From Candidatus Competibacteraceae bacterium (lineage in GTDB: Bacteria; Pseudomonadota; Gammaproteobacteria; Competibacterales; Competibacteraceae), in the NCBI GenBank assembly GCA_016713505.1, contig JADJPA010000001.1:682001-746000 (forward strand): 64,000 nt of DNA. The letters are read 5' to 3'. Positions within the stretch are counted from its first letter, which is position 1. Each line of letters opens with the position of its first letter. The position numbers were made by a program, and so were the translations under genes. The notes beneath the pieces are model-generated. The model was given only the letters and a program-made list of their open reading frames with translations, ran no database searches and was not told the DNA's origin. Of the stretch, positions 1-6,858 are shown one piece after another.

Positions 1-2
1 AA

Positions 3-2087
3 GGGGCCTCCGGTGAGGATGGGCCGCATTCATGGGATGCTGATTGCGCCGACCTTATCATCACTTCACCGCCTTATCCAAATGCGACCGATTACCACCT
101 TTATCACCGTTTCCGGCTGCTCTGGCTCGGTTTTGATCCGCGAGCACTGGGTCGACAGGAAATCGGTTCACATTTGCGCCATCAGCGTCAAAAAAGTGGC
201 TTTGACACCTACTGCGAGGAGATGACACTATCCTTACGAGCAATGTACCGCGCATTGCGGCCAGGTCGTTATGCTGTACTGGTATTGGGCGATGGCATTT
301 TCGCTGGGGAGACTGTTCGCACTTCGCAAGCATTAGCCAATGCTGCCCATACAGTTGGCTTTGATGTCGTGGGCGAAATTGACCGCGCTCTTCCTGAAAA
401 CAAACGCTCTTTCGTTGCTCCGGCACGGCGTTTGAAGCAAGAGCAAATCTTAGTTCTACGCCGTCCCCCTGCTGCACAAAGATTGTTTTTGCTTCCGCCG
501 CCTTACCGTCTCTGGCCCTACGAAACGATTTTACGAGAGCGCGAAATTGCGGCTCTCACCGGCCATCAACCCCAATATGAGGATAAGGTTGAGGATGCTC
601 GCAGCGGCCAAACATTACTCATTTCCCGTGACGGTTATGATCTACGACCCTTATCACGACTGACCTTTACACATGGTGTGCGGCATCCGGCTTCGACTCA
701 TGTCGAACCAACATGGCAGGCGACTCTGGAAAATGGAGATGCCAAAACACCCTCAGCGCGCAAAGACCCTAAGTACGTCACACACGGTATTCACGCCTAT
801 AAAGGCAAGTTTTATCCACAATTAGCAAAAAGCCTCTTCAATCTGGCGCAGTTAGCGCCGGGCCAACGCGTCCTTGACCCATTTTGCGGAAGCGGCACGG
901 TGGTGCTGGAAGCGTATCTCAATGGATTGCATGGCTACGGACTGGACATTCATCCGCTCGCAGTTCACATTGCGGGCGCGAAAAGTGGTGTTTTGGAAGC
1001 TGACCCCTACTGGTGCGACCGGATATTGAGCGATTCTGAGCGCGTTTTGGAACGCTTGATTTCGGAAGAAGCTGAGCTAAGCAATCACACACAAGAAGTA
1101 CTTTGGCGCTCGACTTTCGCATCTGCTGCACATGACGAATTAGTATCATGGTTTCCGCTTCCGGTATTGGACAAACTCGCGCGGATATGGCGACACATTG
1201 AAAGCGTAGCTGAACCGCGTGTGCGCTCCTTATTAGAAGTGTTGCTCTCATCTCTGGTGCGCGAGGTCTCACACCAAGACCCACGCGATTTGCGTATTCG
1301 ACGCCGCGCTGAACCACTGGATGATGCGCCGGTTTATGCTCTGTTTTCGGCGCGTCTGCGCGAAGTGAGAGGCCGTTTGCGGGCTTTTGCTTCAGCCTCA
1401 CCGCACGCTCCCGCGCAATTTCAACCTACAACAGTTAAGCGCGGCGATGGACGCGCCCTATCATCATTCGAGGCGCTAGGGCTGGGTAAGCATAGCGTGG
1501 ACGCCGTTGTAACGAGTCCACCTTACGCGACGGCTCTACCATACATTGATACCGACCGGCTTAGTCTGCTGCTGCTCTTCGCGTTGCGCTCGAAAGAGCG
1601 AGCAAGTGTAGAGGAGGCACTTATCGGCTCACGAGAAATAACCCCCAAGAGACGCGCCACTATAGATTCTTTGATTGATGCAGAGGATTGGGAAGGATTG
1701 CCTTCGGCAACCGCACGCTCCGTTGTGTCAAATATTCGTAGAAACAACGACGGCGCGGCGCGCGACGGGGAACCGGTAGGGTTTCGCCGTCAAAATACGG
1801 CAGCCCTTCTTTACTTATATTTCCGCGATATGGCGCGGGTGATGTCTAATCTCGACCATGTTCTAAAACCCGGAGGCCATGCATTTTTTGTCATTGGGGA
1901 TAGCAAGACATTGGCGGGTGGCGAGGAAGTCCGCATTCAGAGCAGTCAGGCATTGCAAGAAACCGGGAAAATGAATGGCTGGACACTGCGCGAAGTAATT
2001 TCCATTTCGGTGACAACCGAAAATCGCCCCCACGTCAAAAATAGTATCACGGCAAACGATGTATTGTGGTTCGTAAAACCTGATTGA
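3..2087 (+). CDS. DNA methyltransferase with two catalytic modules (5' end outside window)
   Basis: The reading frame is open from the first bases of the window, so the true start lies upstream; internal ATGs such as the one at 174 come after a catalytic motif. A motif-IV segment (TSPPYPNATDY) sits at about 66-99, then a methyltransferase-like tail (YRALRPGRYAVLVLGDG). A second module follows with a motif-I SAM loop (DPFCGSGTVVLEA, near 880-915), a second motif IV (VVTSPPYATALPY, near 1507-1545) and a matching tail (LDHVLKPGGHAFFVIGDS). The two tails resemble each other, which suggests a tandem fusion of two amino-methyltransferases (N4-cytosine or N6-adenine type). The gene ends 7 bp before the convergent nuclease gene, consistent with a restriction-modification pair. 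Base composition is AT-richer than in the housekeeping genes. The modified base and recognition site cannot be read from the sequence. Confidence 0.85.
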   Translation, partial: GASGEDGPHSWDADCADLIITSPPYPNATDYHLYHRFRLLWLGFDPRALGRQEIGSHLRHQRQKSGFDTYCEEMTLSLRAMYRALRPGRYAVLVLGDGIFAGETVRTSQALANAAHTVGFDVVGEIDRALPENKRSFVAPARRLKQEQILVLRRPPAAQRLFLLPPPYRLWPYETILREREIAALTGHQPQYEDKVEDARSGQTLLISRDGYDLRPLSRLTFTHGVRHPASTHVEPTWQATLENGDAKTPSARKDPKYVTHGIHAYKGKFYPQLAKSLFNLAQLAPGQRVLDPFCGSGTVVLEAYLNGLHGYGLDIHPLAVHIAGAKSGVLEADPYWCDRILSDSERVLERLISEEAELSNHTQEVLWRSTFASAAHDELVSWFPLPVLDKLARIWRHIESVAEPRVRSLLEVLLSSLVREVSHQDPRDLRIRRRAEPLDDAPVYALFSARLREVRGRLRAFASASPHAPAQFQPTTVKRGDGRALSSFEALGLGKHSVDAVVTSPPYATALPYIDTDRLSLLLLFALRSKERASVEEALIGSREITPKRRATIDSLIDAEDWEGLPSATARSVVSNIRRNNDGAARDGEPVGFRRQNTAALLYLYFRDMARVMSNLDHVLKPGGHAFFVIGDSKTLAGGEEVRIQSSQALQETGKMNGWTLREVISISVTTENRPHVKNSITANDVLWFVKPD

Positions 2088-2093
2088 ACCATC

Positions 2094-3338
2094 TTATAGC
2101 CACCCAAACTTGCGAGCTTGTCCGCCACCCGAAGGCATGGTCTGGTCACACACAGCCAAGAAATCTTGGTATTTTGAGCTGTTGGGATTGTAAATCTCAA
2201 TGTCATAATCAATTCCCGGTGTGTCAGATTGGCGCATAACCATAATCGAAAACGGGTCAATTTTTTCACGTATATCAGGTGAAATCGTGACACGAATCTC
2301 AGATTTCTCCTCATAGAAAACTGTGTTCAAGGCAAAGTTCGACTTAGTGAAAGACTGGTTCCCCGCAGTGTCATAAATGACTACGTTGATAACTGGATCG
2401 GGGTCACGCTGCGGATAAGGTTTATTAGACGATCCTTTCTTTGGCGTTGTCGATCCCGTAAAGGGAAATCCGAAAAAAGGTTGGTTTTGCTCCACGGCCT
2501 TCTTCGAGAGAAACACTTCTCCATTATGATGCGGGTTGATTTGCATCACCAACGTCTCGCTTGTAGTAGTATTAGTAGCGGCTTGGGGCACTGGTTGATT
2601 TACTGTTGGACTAGACGTGCCCCGCCGCGCTCTTGGTTTTCTGTTTGCAACTGGCCGAGGCGATGCAGGTTTGGGTTGCAACCGGGCAAATGGGTTGTGT
2701 CCACGCGTAGGCAAAACTATCCGTTTTTCATCATTTTCCGGGCGAGACGGTTTGAGTAAAGTGACAGTTCGCGCTTGTGTTTCATCCAATACAAACCCAG
2801 CAGAAACCAGTTGCCCCAACAAAGCAGCCGTCAATTTTTGTGTGCCAGCAAACTGACCGGGTAAAAGAGCCTCCCATCCAGCATAGGCTTCATCACAAAT
2901 CAATACATCTTCTGGTAGATCTAAATTGAGGCACAAACCTGCTTCAAGGTTGGTCTCAGTTCCTCCAGTTGTTAGGTTATGTGAACCGTAATATAAACGA
3001 GCCGCATCAGAACCTCGAAAAAGATAAAACTTGGGATGAAAGGTGCAGGAACCGCCTGTGTGCGTAATGTAAACGTCATCAAACAATTCCAGCGCCAATT
3101 GTAGCGCTTGTAGAGTTGTTCCAAAGTGGTCAATGCCGAAAATGGCTTGACTGGTTTTGCCGTTTTGTTTCCACTCTTCCAACCCCGCACGCAACTTTGC
3201 CAAAGGGCCGCTTTTAGCGAATGCCACAGCAAACCGAAAATCGTCGAATTCCGATGAACCGAGCGTAGATTGCAGTTCGATCAGTAAACGCAGTGTCCCA
3301 TCGAACGATTGAGTGGGTTGGAGGAAAGATATTCGCAT
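2094..3338 (-). CDS. Phospholipase D-family nuclease, probable restriction endonuclease
   Basis: The N-terminal half has a single HKD-type motif: HPKFYLF followed by YYGSHNLTTGG and a downstream Glu (TNLE). This is the arrangement of dimeric PLD nucleases such as BfiI and NgoFVII, in which two subunits share one active site. The middle is a Pro/Ser/Arg-rich linker, and a C-terminal domain of about 150 residues is unrecognised but sits where BfiI has its DNA-binding domain. I chose the ATG at 3338 because the protein then begins MRISFLQPT; an in-frame ATG at 3374 would add 12 residues. It is convergent with the double methyltransferase, which supports a restriction role. The IS1-family insertion begins 53 bp upstream of the start and probably replaced or altered the promoter. 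Confidence 0.7.
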   Translation of the reverse strand: MRISFLQPTQSFDGTLRLLIELQSTLGSSEFDDFRFAVAFAKSGPLAKLRAGLEEWKQNGKTSQAIFGIDHFGTTLQALQLALELFDDVYITHTGGSCTFHPKFYLFRGSDAARLYYGSHNLTTGGTETNLEAGLCLNLDLPEDVLICDEAYAGWEALLPGQFAGTQKLTAALLGQLVSAGFVLDETQARTVTLLKPSRPENDEKRIVLPTRGHNPFARLQPKPASPRPVANRKPRARRGTSSPTVNQPVPQAATNTTTSETLVMQINPHHNGEVFLSKKAVEQNQPFFGFPFTGSTTPKKGSSNKPYPQRDPDPVINVVIYDTAGNQSFTKSNFALNTVFYEEKSEIRVTISPDIREKIDPFSIMVMRQSDTPGIDYDIEIYNPNSSKYQDFLAVCDQTMPSGGGQARKFGWL

Positions 3339-3382
3339 ACTCTCAATTCTAATCCCTAAGATTACCCATTGCACGCATCTGT

Positions 3383-3390
3383 GCGAAATG
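3383..3390. repeat. Target site duplication of the IS1-family element (left copy)
   Basis: GCGAAATG directly abuts the left terminal repeat and is repeated exactly at 4150-4157 beyond the right terminal repeat. The preserved duplication indicates simple transposition without later deletion, so the insertion is fairly recent. Confidence 0.9.
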
Positions 3391-3406
3391 GGTAGTGGCT
3401 CACTGA
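3391..3406. repeat. IS1-family left terminal inverted repeat
   Basis: GGTAGTGGCTCACTGA is the exact reverse complement of the sequence at 4134-4149. The stop codon of insB lies inside this repeat. Confidence 0.92.
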
Positions 3407-3858
3407 TGGGAGCAGTCTAAATTGTACTGATGCAGGAAGAGACGGATAACGATTTCGTGCATGAGGAGGGATTTGGAAAAGGACAAGGTTTTGCGAACAA
3501 AGCGACTCAGGCGCTGGCGCAGGGTGTTGTTGAAACGCTCGACGTGATTGGTGAGCCCCCGCTTGGGGTAACACGCGCGATGTTGTGGGGCGGGCAAGAC
3601 ATTGTGATAGCTCTCCAAGTGGTCGGTACAAAGCGGGCCGCGTTGATAGGCGAGCGGGATGCGCTCCCAAAGGAGCCGGGCGGTGGCATCATCACGCGGG
3701 CCGAGCGCATAAGCCACGATCTGGCGGGTACGCCGACACAGCGCCAGCCACAGCCAGACCACCCCCCGGCGGCGATGGCCCACGAAGCTCCACAACTCGT
3801 CCAATTCTAGGGTCTCTTGGGGCTGGGCGGGAGCCAAGGTCGCCTCTAGGGGCGGCAC
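3400..3858 (-). CDS. insB: IS1-family transposase catalytic ORF (InsB frame)
   Basis: The protein carries the IS1-type DDE catalytic core: Asp in LELDELWSF, Asp in LCTDHLESY, and Glu in NHVERFNNTLRQRLSRFVRK followed by TLSFSK. In IS1 this frame is normally translated as an InsAB' fusion after -1 slippage on a run of A residues. Here the A8 run at 3868-3875 (minus strand) gives a fusion reading LKKKAESVPPLEA. The GTG at 3858 is only a nominal start. The catalytic residues look intact, but the upstream insA frame has a nonsense codon, so full transposase would need readthrough or supply in trans. Confidence 0.88.
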   Translation of the reverse strand: MPPLEATLAPAQPQETLELDELWSFVGHRRRGVVWLWLALCRRTRQIVAYALGPRDDATARLLWERIPLAYQRGPLCTDHLESYHNVLPAPQHRACYPKRGLTNHVERFNNTLRQRLSRFVRKTLSFSKSLLMHEIVIRLFLHQYNLDCSHQ

Positions 3859-4109
3859 GCTTTCGGCTTTTTTTTAAGCCACTTTGCCACCGTGTTACGC
3901 GACACCCCGAACATCCGGGTCAACCCCCGTAACGAGGTACGCTCTTGATAAGCCCTTAAAATCCGCTCTTTAGCCGCCTCCGGCTACCCCAGCGTGCAAG
4001 GGCCCTCCCGGAAACTCCGCCCGCACTCGCCACACTGATAACGTTGCTTGCCATTCCCTGTTTTCCCATGCTTGCGCGTGTGCTCACTACCACAATGATA
4101 ACAGTTCAT
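3846..4109 (-). pseudogene. insA: IS1-family insA frame with internal stop
   Basis: Starting from the ATG at 4109, the frame encodes an N-terminal zinc-finger-like segment with CYHC and CGEC pairs, then a helix-turn-helix segment (MFGVSRNTVAKWLKKK), as in IS1 InsA. Codon 42 is TAG (3984-3986), immediately after ...PCTLG and before PEAAKERIL. A single TGG-to-TAG change would explain it. The frame then runs to a normal stop at 3846. Without suppression neither InsA nor the InsAB' fusion could be made from this copy. Confidence 0.85.
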
Positions 4110-4133
4110 CGCGCTAGCATAACCTCGCTCACC

Positions 4134-4149
4134 TCAGTGAGCCACTACC
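4134..4149. repeat. IS1-family right terminal inverted repeat
   Basis: TCAGTGAGCCACTACC mirrors the left end exactly over 16 bp and abuts the right copy of the target duplication at 4150-4157. Confidence 0.92.
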
Positions 4150-4167
4150 GCGAAATGCGTTAACAGT

Positions 4168-4268
4168 GCCACAACAAGGCGCTGCACCCGACCGCCGAAA
4201 GCCCTGCGTTTCGCTCGTTCCTCGCTTCACTTCGGGCTTTCGGCGGCGGGTGAGCTTGGTCGTTAGGC
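4168..4268 (-). other. Integron attC-like recombination site downstream of vapC
   Basis: Read on the minus strand, the site starts with GCCTAAC (4268-4262), which matches the RYYYAAC core and contains the vapC TAA stop. It then forms a long imperfect palindrome and ends with CTTGTTGTGGC. The far core (GTTGTGG) departs from GTTRRRY, so that end is degenerate. The arms pair over the segments ACCCG, CCGCCGAAAGC and its complement. A gene whose stop codon lies inside the attC start is the usual layout of an integron gene cassette. Confidence 0.65.
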
Positions 4269-4664
4269 CTCGCAGTTCACCACTCGTAGGCTAAGGTGCT
4301 GCTCGAAAGCGTCAAAGTCGCGATCGCTATGCAGCAGCAGAAATCCATCTGTCAGGCAGCGGGTCGCAATCAGCACATCGACAGTTCCGCGAACCGTAAC
4401 GCCTACAGACCTAAGCGTGCGGTAGTTGCGCGCAGCCTGAATGGCTAGTTGAGTACCGCCAACAATTACTTGCTCGAGTTGACCGAGCAGTCGCTTGGCC
4501 TCGTTGAACCCTTTGTCGTCCTTGAAGCCTTGGAGAACCTCGGCAAGCACTAGGTCGCCAACCACCAGCCCTTCAACGCCAAGATTCCGGTCCAGCCACT
4601 CAGCCTGTAGCGTCGGCTTGTTTCGGAAGAAGTCGATCCAAACGCTGGAGTCAACAAGGATCAC
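4263..4664 (-). CDS. vapC: VapC-family PIN-domain ribonuclease toxin
   Basis: The 133-residue protein has the PIN-domain acidic set: Asp5 (ILVDSSVWID), Glu42 (VLAEVLQG), Asp96 (TVDVLIA) and Asp114/Asp116 (HSDRDFD). These coordinate the metal in VapC toxins, which cleave tRNA or rRNA. It begins at a GTG that overlaps the vapB stop (GTGA), so translation is coupled. Its TAA stop forms part of the adjacent attC-like core. A toxin-antitoxin pair inside a cassette is a known stabilising feature of integron arrays. Confidence 0.9.
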   Translation of the reverse strand: MILVDSSVWIDFFRNKPTLQAEWLDRNLGVEGLVVGDLVLAEVLQGFKDDKGFNEAKRLLGQLEQVIVGGTQLAIQAARNYRTLRSVGVTVRGTVDVLIATRCLTDGFLLLHSDRDFDAFEQHLSLRVVNCEA

Positions 4665-4855
4665 TTGTCACGCCTCATCGCGTCCAGGTCACCAACCCAT
4701 TCGTACTTGCCGCGTAGCTTGCGCAGCTCGGTCTGCTGCTTCAAGCGAAGAAGTGTCCGCAACCCTTGCTCGACCGCTTCCCGTTTGGTCTTTATCCCGG
4801 TGGCCTTCAACGTGGCCTCCATGAGCTTGTCGTCGATGACGATGTTCGTGCGCAT
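4661..4855 (-). CDS. vapB: VapB-family antitoxin
   Basis: The small protein begins MRTNIVIDDKLM, the ribbon-helix-helix start typical of the VapB type-II antitoxins that pair with PIN toxins. A charged C-terminal segment follows (RGKYEWVGDLDAMRRDK) that would wrap the toxin. I chose the ATG at 4855 because a GGAG lies nine bases upstream and homologues start at MRTN; in-frame starts at 4870 and 4882 are less likely. It overlaps vapC by four bases. Such antitoxins normally repress their own promoter, which would lie between here and the attC-like site at 4922. Confidence 0.88.
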   Translation of the reverse strand: MRTNIVIDDKLMEATLKATGIKTKREAVEQGLRTLLRLKQQTELRKLRGKYEWVGDLDAMRRDK

Positions 4856-4921
4856 GTATGTATACTCCATCAGAACATACACATCATATTCGCATCAACT
4901 CATGGCGGCAACAGCAGCGAG

Positions 4922-5048
4922 GCCTAACCCCTCGCTCAAGCCGACGCGCTACGGCAGTCGGGCTTGGCCGCGCGGCGCCGGTGGTCTATCCTGCGCCGCA
5001 CGGCCAAGCCCGGCTTCCTGCGCGCGTGGCTTAGCTCGAACGTTATGC
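4922..5048 (-). other. Second integron attC-like site, upstream of vapB
   Basis: This is a long imperfect inverted repeat. The plus-strand left arm runs from GCCTAAC at 4922 through TCAAGCCGACGCGC and GGGCTTGGCCGCGCGG. It mirrors the right arm, which ends in the GTTATGC core at 5042-5048. On the minus strand the terminal core is GTTAGGC, a perfect GTTRRRY, and it faces the vapBC genes. The TCAAGCCGACGC segment resembles the inner box of classic attC sites such as that of aadA. Together with the site at 4168-4268 it delimits a cassette of about 760 bp. Confidence 0.72.
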
Positions 5049-5250
5049 GCATAAGGATCATGCGCCGTGGAATATGAACTCGTTACGATTCGCAGAAAAG
5101 CGATAGCCAGTTATGGCGGCGTTAGGTGATTATCGTCCGCATGATCCCATTTCGTCTGAACATTCCTGGAATCGTGGATAAAGACTTTTGAGTGGAGCTC
5201 GTGATGGGCAAGCAACACCGGAATTGGAGCGTGGGGGAAAATTGGCGTCG
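5049..5250. other. Non-coding stretch between attC-like site and IS3 remnant
   Basis: No ORF, RNA or repeat is convincing here. The three plus-strand frames have scattered stops. It may include the eroded front part of the transposase remnant that follows. Confidence 0.4.
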
Positions 5251-5251
5251 G

Positions 5252-5478
5252 CAACGCCTGCGTCAACGCGGCCTCCAATCTTCCATGTCCGGGGCGGCAA
5301 CTGTTACGACAACGCCCCCATCGAGACCTTCTAGGGAGCCTTGAAAATCGAACTCGTCCACCAGCGCCGGTTCGAAACCCGTCAACAGCCTATCGGGCAG
5401 ATCACCCACTACATCGAACTGTTTTACATCCGCCAGCGTATCCAAACCCGGTTGGGCTATTAATCGCCCGCCGCTCGC
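5252..5478 (+). pseudogene. Decayed C-terminal fragment of an IS3-family transposase (OrfB)
   Basis: The plus strand encodes RQRGLQSSMSG in one frame, then GNCYDNAPIETF, a TAG stop, GALKIELVHQRRFETR and YIELFYIRQRIQTRLGY in the next, then a TAA. This matches the conserved C-terminal region of IS3-family OrfB proteins (SMSRxGNCYDNAPxESFWGxLK and the following YIExFYNRxRRxxxLGYLSP). One frameshift and two nonsense codons show that it is dead. It abuts the 3' end of the response regulator gene and supports the view of 1-5.5 kb as a mobile-element-rich island. Confidence 0.8.
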
Positions 5479-5487
5479 GCCGGTCCT

Positions 5488-6858
5488 TCAAGCCCTGACC
5501 AAGCCGTGTTTGTGGATCAACCGATAGAGGTTTCGCTCGCTGATTCCGAGGATTTTGGCCACGAACGCGCGGTGTCCCGAATGCTTCTCCAGCATTTTTT
5601 CCAGATACAGCCGCTCGATCTCCTCCAGACTGGGATCGTGGTCGAAGGTCAAGGCGGTTCCGCTCGAAGCTCCGTTGCCCGACCCGCCAAAAGCGAGGTG
5701 CTCCGGGCGGATTTCGTGGCTGTTGCCGGATAGGATGATGGCGCGTTCGATGATGTTGCGCAGTTCCCGGACGTTGCCGGGCCAGTCGTAGGCGATCAGT
5801 TGTTTCATCGCCGGATTGGAGACGGTTTTTTTGACCCGCAGCGGAATGTCGAGATGGGCGGTGAAGTGTTCGACCAGCTCGGCCACATCCTCGCGCCGCT
5901 CTCTCAGGGGCGGAACCTGAACGAGAAAACTCGACAGCCGATAATACAGATCCCGGCGGAATTTACCTTCGCGGCTCATCTGCTCCAGATTGCGGTTGGT
6001 CGCGGCGACGACCCGCACGTTGGCCTTCAGATCCTTGGTGCCGCCCAGCCGCCGGAAGAAGCCGGATTCCAGAACTCGCAACAGCTTGGCTTGCAGCGAA
6101 ATATCGAGTTCGCCGATTTCATCGAGAAACAAGGTGCCGCCTTCCGCCCCTTCGATCAAACCCGGTTTTCTGCGATCCGCGCCGGTGAACGCGCCGCGTT
6201 CGTGGCCGAACAATTCGGATTCGAACAGCGAGTGATGCAGGGTGCAGCAGTCGATCTCGATGAAATTGCGTTGCGCCCGCGCGCTGCGCTGGTGGATTTC
6301 GTTGGCGACCAATTCCTTGCCGACCCCGCTTTCGCCCTCGATCAACACCGTCACATCGGACGGAGCGACCGCGTCGATCAAGCCGTTGACCTGAGCCAAG
6401 GCTTTGCTGCGCCCGACCATCCGGGTCAGGCCGAGCGCCCGAATTTGCCGCTGGTAGAATTGGTGCTCCTTGCGCAGCGCTTCGGTTTCGAGGGTGCGTT
6501 TGACGATCAATTCCAGCTCGTCCAGATTAACCGGCTTGGTTAAATATTCGGCGGCTCCCGCCTTCATGGCTTGAACCGCGTTTTGCACCGAGCCGTAGGC
6601 GGTGAGCACGATGACCGGATATTGGTTGGCGACTTCGGGCAGGACGTGGTGGCCGTCGACGTCCGGCAGCCGGCAGTCGAGCAGGATCAGCGCCGGCTCG
6701 TGGGCGGCGAGGTACTCCTTGGCGGTTTCCCAATTCAGAGCCGAGCGGACCGGATAGCCCATGCCTTTTAACAGGCGGGCCATCAAGGTATTCAGCGTTT
6801 TGTCGTCTTCGACGATCAAGATGTCCTTCATGCCGCAACACTCCAAGTCCGCGTTCAT
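5488..6858 (-). CDS. NtrC-family sigma-54-dependent response regulator
   Basis: Three domains are present. An N-terminal receiver has the acidic pair in IVEDD, the phospho-acceptor Asp in LILLDCRLP and Lys in LTKPVN. A central AAA+ domain has Walker A (GESGVGKE), the sigma-54-contacting GAFTGA loop and Walker B (GGTLFLDEIGE). A C-terminal Fis-type helix-turn-helix follows (AKILGISERNLYRLI). The start at 6858 overlaps the stop of the sensor kinase gene by four bases; an alternative ATG at 6831 has a GGAG nine bases upstream and gives the usual MKDILIVEDD beginning. It is the last gene of the molybdoenzyme operon. The sigma-54-like promoter and paired palindromes upstream of 16490 are its most likely target. 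Confidence 0.93.
   Translation of the reverse strand: MNADLECCGMKDILIVEDDKTLNTLMARLLKGMGYPVRSALNWETAKEYLAAHEPALILLDCRLPDVDGHHVLPEVANQYPVIVLTAYGSVQNAVQAMKAGAAEYLTKPVNLDELELIVKRTLETEALRKEHQFYQRQIRALGLTRMVGRSKALAQVNGLIDAVAPSDVTVLIEGESGVGKELVANEIHQRSARAQRNFIEIDCCTLHHSLFESELFGHERGAFTGADRRKPGLIEGAEGGTLFLDEIGELDISLQAKLLRVLESGFFRRLGGTKDLKANVRVVAATNRNLEQMSREGKFRRDLYYRLSSFLVQVPPLRERREDVAELVEHFTAHLDIPLRVKKTVSNPAMKQLIAYDWPGNVRELRNIIERAIILSGNSHEIRPEHLAFGGSGNGASSGTALTFDHDPSLEEIERLYLEKMLEKHSGHRAFVAKILGISERNLYRLIHKHGLVRA

Larger units (their letters stand above)
3391..4149 (-). mobile_element. Complete IS1-family insertion sequence (759 bp)
   Basis: The element is bounded by perfect 16-bp inverted repeats that begin GGTAGTGG at the outer edges, like the GGT ends of IS1. 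It is flanked by an 8-bp direct repeat (GCGAAATG at 3383-3390 and 4150-4157), the target-duplication size typical of IS1. Inside are insA and insB reading on the minus strand, with an A8 run (minus strand, 3868-3875) at the expected -1 frameshift site. The total length is close to the 768 bp of IS1. The insA frame has an in-frame TAG, so this copy may be unable to make InsA or the InsAB' transposase. It lies about 10 bp from an attC-like site and 53 bp from the nuclease start codon. Confidence 0.93.

Noticed and set aside
5263..5445. Minus-strand 60-codon frame
   Set aside because: It is antisense to the IS3 transposase remnant, whose plus-strand motifs are clear.
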